Assembly (NCBI GenBank): GCA_045634365.1
Contig: JAZRAC010000001.1
Span: 1 to 64,000 of the forward strand
Reading direction: 5' to 3'
Length of the DNA: 64,000 bases
Source: HGM04593 sp045634365
GTDB lineage: Bacteria; Bacteroidota; Bacteroidia; Bacteroidales; Bacteroidaceae
The notes under the pieces: model-generated
Told to the model about the DNA's origin: nothing
The model's database searches: none
Seen by the model: the letters and a program-made list of their open reading frames with translations, nothing else
Shown: piece by piece, positions 58,073-64,000 of the stretch
Position numbering within the stretch: the stretch's first letter is position 1
How the letters are laid out: each line of letters opens with the position of its first letter
Translations under genes and position numbers: made by a program

Positions 58073-59830
58073 ATGTTCCGTACAAAAACTTGTGGCGAAC
58101 TTCGTTTGTCCAATGTAAATGAGAGTGTTACCCTGAGCGGTTGGGTGCAGCGTGCACGCAAAATGGGTGGTATGACTTTTGTGGATTTGCGCGACCGCTA
58201 TGGCATTACACAGCTTGTATTCAGCGAGGATAGCAATGCCGAGCTTTGCGAGAAGGCCTCGCATCTGGGCCGTGAGTATGTTATTCAGGCTACGGGTGTG
58301 GTGAGTGAGCGTCAGAGCAAGAATGCCAATATACCCACTGGTGAAATAGAGATAATTGTCAGCGAGCTTAATATATTGAACGAGGCGGCAACTCCTCCTT
58401 TTACCATCGAGAATAATACCGATGGCGGTGACGATATTCGTATGAAGTATCGTTACCTCGACCTCCGTCGCGAGGCTGTGCGCAGCAATCTCGAATTGCG
58501 CCACAAAATGACAATGGAGGTGCGTCGTTACCTCGACTCTATGAACTTCATAGAGGTTGAAACACCAATGCTCATTGCATCGACCCCCGAGGGCGCGCGC
58601 GACTTTGTTGTTCCCTCGCGTATGAACCCCGGGCAGTTCTATGCTCTCCCGCAGAGTCCGCAGCTCTTCAAGCAGTTGCTTATGGTGTCGGGCTTCGACC
58701 GCTACTTCCAGATTGTAAAGTGTTTCCGCGACGAGGATCTGCGTGCCGACCGTCAGCCCGAGTTTACACAGATAGACTGCGAAATGAGTTTCGTGGAGCA
58801 GGAGGATGTTATCTCGCTCTTCGAGGGTATGGCAAAGCATCTGTTCAAGACAATTCGCGGTGTTGAGCTCACCGAGGCCTTCCCCCGCATCACTTGGAAT
58901 GATGCGATGAAATATTATGGCAGCGACAAGCCCGATACTCGTTTCGAAATGAAGTTCGTGGAGCTTATGGATATAATGAAGGGCCACGGCTTTGGAGTGT
59001 TCGACAGTGCCGAGTATATTGGCGGTATCTGTGCAAAGGGGGCTGCAACATACACACGCAAGCAGATAGATGCCCTTACCGACTTTGTTCGTCGTCCGCA
59101 GATTGGCGCAAAGGGTATGGTGTATGCCCGTGTAGAGGCCGATGGCACAGTAAAATCGAGTGTCGACAAGTTCTATACACAGGAGGTATTACAGCAGATG
59201 AAGGCTGCTTTTGCAGCCGAGCCTGGCGATCTTATTCTCATATTGAGCGGTGACGATACTATGAAGACACGCAAGCAGTTGTGCGAACTTCGTTTGGAGG
59301 TTGCCCAGCAGCTTGGTCTGCGCGATAAAAATAAATTCTCATGCCTGTGGGTCGTAGATTTCCCCTTGTTCGAGTATAGCGAGGAGGAGGGGCGTTATAT
59401 GGCAATGCACCATCCTTTTACATCGCCTAAGCCCGAGGATATTCCTTTGCTCGACACAAATATGGGTGCCGTGCGTGCCAACGCTTATGATATGGTTATC
59501 AACGGCGTAGAAGTTGGCGGCGGCTCCATTCGTATATACGACAGTGAATTGCAGAATAAGATGTTCGAACTTTTGGGCTTCACTCCCGAGCGTGCGCAAC
59601 AGCAGTTTGGTTGGTTGCTCGATGCTTTTAAATATGGTGCGCCCCCTCACGGTGGCCTTGCATACGGCCTCGACCGCTGGGTAAGCCTCTTTGCCGGATT
59701 AGATTCTATTCGCGACTGCATTGCATTCCCCAAGAACAATTCCGGCCGCGATACAATGATAGATGCTCCGTCGGTGCTCGAACCTGCACAGCTCGATGAA
59801 CTTAATATTGTTGTCGATATAAAAAAGTAA
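58073..59830 (+). CDS. aspS: Aspartyl-tRNA synthetase (bacterial type)
   Basis: 585 residues, standard for bacterial AspRS. OB-fold anticodon domain (LSGWVQRARKMGGMTFVDLR), class II motif 2 (FRDEDLRADRQPEFTQIDCE), the bacterial GAD insertion (about 280-420), and motif 3 in GGLAYGLDRWVSLFAG. Attaches aspartate to tRNA-Asp. Whether it is discriminating or also charges tRNA-Asn cannot be told from this alone. A GT2 gene follows 24 bases later. Confidence 0.97.
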   Translation: MFRTKTCGELRLSNVNESVTLSGWVQRARKMGGMTFVDLRDRYGITQLVFSEDSNAELCEKASHLGREYVIQATGVVSERQSKNANIPTGEIEIIVSELNILNEAATPPFTIENNTDGGDDIRMKYRYLDLRREAVRSNLELRHKMTMEVRRYLDSMNFIEVETPMLIASTPEGARDFVVPSRMNPGQFYALPQSPQLFKQLLMVSGFDRYFQIVKCFRDEDLRADRQPEFTQIDCEMSFVEQEDVISLFEGMAKHLFKTIRGVELTEAFPRITWNDAMKYYGSDKPDTRFEMKFVELMDIMKGHGFGVFDSAEYIGGICAKGAATYTRKQIDALTDFVRRPQIGAKGMVYARVEADGTVKSSVDKFYTQEVLQQMKAAFAAEPGDLILILSGDDTMKTRKQLCELRLEVAQQLGLRDKNKFSCLWVVDFPLFEYSEEEGRYMAMHHPFTSPKPEDIPLLDTNMGAVRANAYDMVINGVEVGGGSIRIYDSELQNKMFELLGFTPERAQQQFGWLLDAFKYGAPPHGGLAYGLDRWVSLFAGLDSIRDCIAFPKNNSGRDTMIDAPSVLEPAQLDELNIVVDIKK

Positions 59831-59854
59831 CCGCTTTTTTACCGAGTGTGATAT

Positions 59855-60664
59855 ATGAAGAAAATATCTGTCGTAACAGTGTGCCTTAACAATCTCGTCG
59901 AGCTTAAACGCACGGTGGAGTCGGTTCTTGCGCAAACATACGCCGATTTTGAGTTTGTTGTTGTAGATGGCGGCTCTACCGACGGTTGCAAAGAGTATAT
60001 CGAGAGCATTGGCAGGGTGGACCGCCGGATAAGCGAGCGCGACAGCGGTGTTTACAACGCAATGAATAAAGGCACGCGTCTGGCTACCGGAAAATATATC
60101 CTCTTCCTTAATTCGGGCGATATATTTTACAGCAACGATGCTCTTGCAAAGGCTGCTGCACTGATAGACAATGACGATTATTATATGGGAATAGTGCGTC
60201 GCGTGCCCGACACGGATGCAATGCCTCCCTTCCTTCATATACCTCCCCGTGTGATGACGGTAGAGTATTGCTTGAACAACTCCATTCCTCATCAGGCTAC
60301 ATTCATCAAGCGCGAACTGTTCGCCCGCCGTCCCTATAATGAGCAGCACAAAATAGTTTCCGATTGGGAACACTTTTTCGAGTCGTGGGCCATAGACGGT
60401 TGCTCCTATTCTATGCTCGATGTTATTGTTGCCGAGTTTTATTGCGGCGGAATTTCGAGCAACGAAGAGAAGTGTGCAAAGGAGCGTAACGAAATTCTCG
60501 ACGCTTATATACCCGTCGGAATAAAGACAAAAATGCTCGATGCGAATAAATCCAAATTCGAGCGCAGGGTGGGAGAGGCAATGACAAATGCTCCCGTGAA
60601 GCGCGAGCTTATGCTGTTGAGGTACGCTTTTAAAAGCCTGTTGAAGAGTGTTTTTGGAAAGTGA
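59855..60664 (+). CDS. GT2 family glycosyltransferase
   Basis: 269 residues. GT-A fold: VTVCLNNLVELKRTVESVL, VVVDGGSTDGCKEYIE, RDSGVYNAMNKGTRLATG, and LNSGDIF in the DXD-like position (SGD). HQATFIKRELF is typical of WcaA/colanic-acid-type transferases. It lacks transmembrane segments. The sugar and acceptor are unknown; a role in a surface polysaccharide is likely. It is a lone transferase, 24 bases after aspS, followed after 15 bases by the inverted repeat copy 2. Confidence 0.92.
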   Translation: MKKISVVTVCLNNLVELKRTVESVLAQTYADFEFVVVDGGSTDGCKEYIESIGRVDRRISERDSGVYNAMNKGTRLATGKYILFLNSGDIFYSNDALAKAAALIDNDDYYMGIVRRVPDTDAMPPFLHIPPRVMTVEYCLNNSIPHQATFIKRELFARRPYNEQHKIVSDWEHFFESWAIDGCSYSMLDVIVAEFYCGGISSNEEKCAKERNEILDAYIPVGIKTKMLDANKSKFERRVGEAMTNAPVKRELMLLRYAFKSLLKSVFGK

Positions 60665-60679
60665 TACAGTCTTAACAAC

Positions 60680-60852
60680 AAAAGAAGATGACTAAAAAGT
60701 GTAATTTCTGCGTTACGCTTGCCTTCAAAATCCTCATTTACGCTTAGTAAACTCCGGTTTTTCAGGCTACGCAAGCCTTGAACTACATCTTTTAATTCAT
60801 CTCCTATACAAAAAGAGACCGCTAAAAATACTTTTTAGTCGGCCTCTTTTTG
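60680..60852. repeat. Inverted repeat copy 2 (with terminator hairpin)
   Basis: Reverse complement of 56915-57084 with only a handful of differences. The hairpin end (60809-60852) lies next to the DPP IV gene and would terminate both the GT2 gene and the convergent DPP IV gene. Together the copies bracket hemolysin III, aspS and the GT2 gene. Confidence 0.85.
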
Positions 60853-60881
60853 TTGATGCTATTTGTGCAAGCACGCTCATT

Positions 60882-63086
60882 TTACTTCAAATTCTCGATA
60901 AAGAATTTAGCAATGCGTGTAAAAAGGTGGAAGCGTGTGTTGCTGCCATAATAGATACTGTGGTTACTGTCGGGGTAGAGTGCCATTTCAAACTCTTTGT
61001 TGGCCTGTGTGAGCGCGTGAGTGTAACGTATCATATTGCGCAAGTGCACATTGTCGTCGGCAGTGCCGTGTATAAGCAAGAGCTTACCATTGAGCTTGGC
61101 GGCATTCACAATTGCCGAGCCGTTGTCGTAACCCTCCTTGTTCTCTTTGGGGGTACGCATATAACGCTCGGTGTACACAGTGTCGTAGAAACGCCAATCG
61201 GTGGGAGCGGCTACGGCTACTCCGGCTTTAAACACTGCCTCATCTTGGCTCATAGACATAATGGTGTTGTAACCGCCGAAGCTCCACCCCCATATTCCAA
61301 TATTCTCTTTGTCTATATAGGGTAGTGTGCCAAGGTATTTTGCTGCTTCCACTTGGTCTTTGGGCTCATATTTTCCAATATTGAGGTATGTGCATTTGCC
61401 GAATTCTGTTCCACGACCGCCTGTTCCGCGACCGTCGACACACACCATCACAAAGCCTTCGCTTGCCATATAGCTCTCGAACATTGCGTTGCCATAGTTG
61501 CCAATGTACCAGCTGTCGTTAACCTGTTGCGAGTAGGGGCCGCTGTATTGGAACATTACCACGGGATATTTTTTGCTTGCGTCGAAATTGGTGGGCTTTA
61601 CCATCCATCCGTTGAGCTGCACTCCGTCGGTGGTGGTGAAGGAGAAGAACTCCTTTGTGGGCATTTCAAATTTTGCGAGTTTATCTTTCAGACTGCTATT
61701 GTCGATTAGTGTCTCGATGCGCTTGCCGCTGTTGTCGTTGGTGGTTACAATGTGTGGTGTGTTTATGTTGGAGAAGGTGTTTATAAAGTACTTCATTGTG
61801 CTGCTGAACACTGCGCTGTTGGTGCCCTCGCCGGTGGTGAGTTTGGTTACTTTGCCTTTGCCGTTGATTTTGTAGATATTGTCGCGCAAGGGGCTGCCGG
61901 CGTTGCTCAAATAGTAGTATTCGCCTTTTTTACTGTCGCAACCATAGAATTTCTTAACCTCGAATTTTCCCTCGGTAATGGGGCGCACAAGCTCACCGCC
62001 GAGAGTGTAGAGGTATAGATGGTTGTAGCCGCTGCGCTCGCTGTGCAGAATAATGTTTTTGTCGAGAAACTCAATCCCTGCGTATGCCTGCTCGTTCAGA
62101 TAGGTGTCGCTCTCCTCACGCAGAATGCGTTTGCTCACGCCCGAGAGGGGGTTAACAGCAAAAATATCCATCACACTCTGGTGGCGGTTAAGAGTGAGCA
62201 CTGCAAGGGTGGAGGGCTCTTTTGTGAACTTTATGCGAGGAATATATCCCTCTTCGGGGAGGGGAACATCGAGTGTGCGTGTTACACGGCTCTTAATGTC
62301 GAATGAGTGTACCGATACTTTTGAGTTTGCGGCTCCTGCAACGGGGTATTTAAAACTGTAAGGGGCGCAGTAGGGGTCCATTGCCACATTCTGTTTGCCT
62401 GTGGGTATGTACATTGGCATATCGTACATCATCACTTCGCTCTCGTCATATTTTACATAGGCGAGCATTTTGCTGTCGGCACTAAAATCGTAGGAGCAGT
62501 TGAATGCAAACTCCTCTTCGTTCACCCAGTCGGGTATTCCGTTTATTATTTTGCCGGCGGCTCCGTCGTTGGTTATCTGCGACTCGCTGTTGTCGAAGAG
62601 GAGCTTCACAAGGAAAATGTCGTTGTTGCGCACGAAGGCTATCATAGTACCGTCGGGCGAGAATTTGGGAACCTGCTGTGCGCCATTCTGCGAGAGGGGT
62701 ACCGCCTTGTTGTTTTTGCGCGAGAATATATAGTGCTCGGCGGTGAAGGAGTTGCGGTAGATGCCTTTGGTGCTTGTCTGCAAGAGGATGCGGCTCTCGT
62801 CGGGCGAGAATTGGTAGCCGTCGATATGTTTTTTGTCGAACCCGCGGGCAGTGGCTGCGTTGAAGAGAGTATCCACAATTACTCCGTTCTTGAACGAGCC
62901 CATAAGAATCATTGTGTGGTCGTTGCTCATTCGGGCAAAGTGCTCACCGTCGGCCATCGGTTGAATGGCTGCGTAGGTCTGTGGCCAATAGCCGCCATAC
63001 ATTGCATCGGTGAGTTTGAACTTGTCGTCGGCCTGCATTGCTGTGGCAACAAAGGCTGTGAGGATGAGTGTGAGAATTTTTTTCAT
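60882..63086 (-). CDS. Dipeptidyl peptidase IV (S9B)
   Basis: 734 residues with a signal peptide (KKILTLILTAFVATAMQA). The N-terminal ~470 residues are the eight-bladed propeller (DPPIV_N; NEEEFAFNCSYDFSADSKML has a DPP IV-type Glu motif DWVNEEE). The C-terminal alpha/beta-hydrolase has the nucleophile Ser602 in GWSFGGYN, Asp in HGTADDNVH near 679 and His in DSNHSIYYG near 711. It cleaves Xaa-Pro dipeptides from peptides in the periplasm, complementary to the cytoplasmic Xaa-Pro aminopeptidase at 7157. Monocistronic. Confidence 0.95.
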   Translation of the reverse strand: MKKILTLILTAFVATAMQADDKFKLTDAMYGGYWPQTYAAIQPMADGEHFARMSNDHTMILMGSFKNGVIVDTLFNAATARGFDKKHIDGYQFSPDESRILLQTSTKGIYRNSFTAEHYIFSRKNNKAVPLSQNGAQQVPKFSPDGTMIAFVRNNDIFLVKLLFDNSESQITNDGAAGKIINGIPDWVNEEEFAFNCSYDFSADSKMLAYVKYDESEVMMYDMPMYIPTGKQNVAMDPYCAPYSFKYPVAGAANSKVSVHSFDIKSRVTRTLDVPLPEEGYIPRIKFTKEPSTLAVLTLNRHQSVMDIFAVNPLSGVSKRILREESDTYLNEQAYAGIEFLDKNIILHSERSGYNHLYLYTLGGELVRPITEGKFEVKKFYGCDSKKGEYYYLSNAGSPLRDNIYKINGKGKVTKLTTGEGTNSAVFSSTMKYFINTFSNINTPHIVTTNDNSGKRIETLIDNSSLKDKLAKFEMPTKEFFSFTTTDGVQLNGWMVKPTNFDASKKYPVVMFQYSGPYSQQVNDSWYIGNYGNAMFESYMASEGFVMVCVDGRGTGGRGTEFGKCTYLNIGKYEPKDQVEAAKYLGTLPYIDKENIGIWGWSFGGYNTIMSMSQDEAVFKAGVAVAAPTDWRFYDTVYTERYMRTPKENKEGYDNGSAIVNAAKLNGKLLLIHGTADDNVHLRNMIRYTHALTQANKEFEMALYPDSNHSIYYGSNTRFHLFTRIAKFFIENLK

Positions 63087-63126
63087 TGTATCTGTTTTTT
63101 AGTTTTTCAATTTTGCATTGTGGTTA

Positions 63127-63134
63127 CGAAGATA
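63127..63134 (-). promoter_or_regulatory. -7 box of the DPP IV gene
   Basis: Minus-strand TATCTTCG, 41 bases before the start at 63086. Confidence 0.5.
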
Positions 63135-63201
63135 GTTAATCTTTTTTATATATGGAAGATTATTAGCCCACGAAAAGAGGGGTATAATCATTTGTATTTT
63201 G

Positions 63202-63209
63202 TACTTTTG
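63202..63209 (+). promoter_or_regulatory. -7 box of the radical SAM gene
   Basis: TACTTTTG, full match, only 8 bases before the ATG at 63217, so the leader would be extremely short. Confidence 0.4.
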
Positions 63210-63216
63210 TAACACT

Positions 63217-64000
63217 ATGAGTGTAAACGAGCGTTTCTATTATAACGATTTTTCGGCATTCTTGCAGCGGCATTTTCCCTTCAAGGTGCAGAAGATAACC
63301 CTCGACGGTGGCTTTTCGTGCCCCAATCGCGACGGTACAAAGGGGCGCGGCGGCTGCACCTACTGCAACAACCGCACATTCAACCCTGCCTATTGCCACC
63401 GCGACAAGCCTGTTGCCGAGCAGATGCGCGAGGGTATTGCTTTTTTTGCCCATAAATATCCGCAAATGCGCTATCTTGCCTATTTTCAGGCATATACAAA
63501 CACATACGCTTCGCTCCGAATTTTACAGGAACGTTACGAGGAGGCACTCTCGGTCGAGGGGTGTGTGGGCATTGTCATTGGCACTCGCCCCGATTGTATG
63601 CCCGATGAGCTTCTCTCCTATCTTGAAGAGCTCTCCCGCCGCACCTTCGTGCTTGTGGAGTATGGCATTGAGAGTTGCAACGATGCAACGCTCCTTCGCA
63701 TTAACCGTGGGCACGACTATGCAACGGCTGTCGATGCTGTGCTGCGCACCGCCGCACGCGGAATACCTGTGGGTGCACACATAATTCTGGGCCTGCCGAG
63801 GGAAGATAGGGAGGAGATTATGCGGCAGGCAACGGAACTGTCGCGTTTGCCACTGACAACCTTGAAGATGCACCAACTGCAACTGATACGCGGCACCCGT
63901 ATGGCCGAAGAGTATGTTGCCCGCCCCACGGATTTTCACCTTTTTGCCCTCGACGATTATGTGGATACGGTGGTCGATTATGTTGAACGCCTGCGCCCCG
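63217..64000 (+). CDS. YhcC-type radical SAM protein (TIGR01212 family), 3' truncated
   Basis: 261 codons from ATG 63217; the frame is open to the right edge, so about 40-60 residues are missing. It begins RFYYNDFSAFLQRHFPFKVQ. The radical SAM cluster is FSCPNRDGTKGRGGCTYC, the longer C-x11-C-x2-C spacing of this family. YFQAYTNTYA, VLVEYGIESCNDATL, and RGIPVGAHIILGLPRE are further family marks. E. coli YhcC is the reference; its substrate is not established. It is divergent from the DPP IV gene. Confidence 0.92.
   Translation, partial: MSVNERFYYNDFSAFLQRHFPFKVQKITLDGGFSCPNRDGTKGRGGCTYCNNRTFNPAYCHRDKPVAEQMREGIAFFAHKYPQMRYLAYFQAYTNTYASLRILQERYEEALSVEGCVGIVIGTRPDCMPDELLSYLEELSRRTFVLVEYGIESCNDATLLRINRGHDYATAVDAVLRTAARGIPVGAHIILGLPREDREEIMRQATELSRLPLTTLKMHQLQLIRGTRMAEEYVARPTDFHLFALDDYVDTVVDYVERLRP

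Noticed and set aside
56915..60852. Composite transposon or IS pair bracketing the aspS segment
   Set aside because: The repeats hold no transposase and no terminal inverted-repeat or target-duplication structure; aspS is an essential core gene, an unlikely cargo.
1..64000. CRISPR array, rRNA operon, prophage
   Set aside because: No regularly spaced identical repeats with unique spacers, no rRNA sequence, and no phage structural genes were seen.

Overview
The window looks like a chromosomal segment of a Bacteroidales bacterium. The evidence is a set of protein families largely restricted to Bacteroidota (DUF2764, DUF4301, DUF4919, DUF6057, HU-CCDC81/SPOR protein), a Bacteroidota-type V-ATPase operon, and many promoters with the TAnnTTTG/TAnnTTCG -7 box of the Bacteroidota sigma factor. 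I cannot place it to genus. All calls are from reading the sequence; no database search was run.

Bases 1-5.7 kb are visibly more AT-rich than the rest and read as an accessory, defence-type block. It holds the 3' part of a PAPS-reductase-like (DndC/SspD-type) ATP pyrophosphatase, a DUF262/DUF1524 nuclease-like protein (GmrSD/SspE-type), a BRO-N-Fic fusion, a second Fic protein with a VbhA-like N-terminus, and a 24-codon remnant of an AAA ATPase gene. An ECF sigma factor and tRNA-His follow, after which core-like sequence begins.

Bases 6.6-28.4 kb hold housekeeping and envelope genes. These are a TonB-domain protein, Xaa-Pro aminopeptidase, a GDPD-like lipoprotein, FHA and SPOR/HU proteins, a U32 RNA-hydroxylation-type protein, the tight operon fabD-GH13-DUF4919-mtgA, a DASS transporter, the operon LysR-acyl-ACP thioesterase-Ca/cation exchanger-M23 peptidase, a DUF1573 protein, a long RSH protein with a decayed hydrolase site, and a DUF4301 protein.

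Bases 28.4-34.4 kb are a patchier zone. It has a 560-base intergenic stretch full of palindromes, a 5'-nucleotidase lipoprotein, a tyrosine-recombinase remnant, an AraC regulator, a BspA-like leucine-rich-repeat protein with a dockerin-like end, a gamma-carbonic-anhydrase-like protein and a GNAT acetyltransferase. Bases 34.4-39.2 kb carry the chaperones HtpG and ClpC.

Bases 39.5-56.9 kb combine glycogen metabolism with a Na+-type V-ATPase. A 14-repeat MORN protein, a YhcH-family protein, glgB and DUF6057 come first. The V-ATPase operon (E, DUF2764, A, B, D, I, K) follows, then a GT3-type glycogen synthase and a DUF3417-type glucan phosphorylase. A promoter-terminator pair without a gene at 44.5-44.66 kb is a candidate small RNA.

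From 56.9 kb to the end lie a hemolysin-III-like membrane protein, aspS and a GT2 glycosyltransferase. These three are bracketed by two near-identical ~170-base inverted repeats. A dipeptidyl peptidase IV and the start of a YhcC-type radical SAM protein, cut by the window edge, complete the segment.
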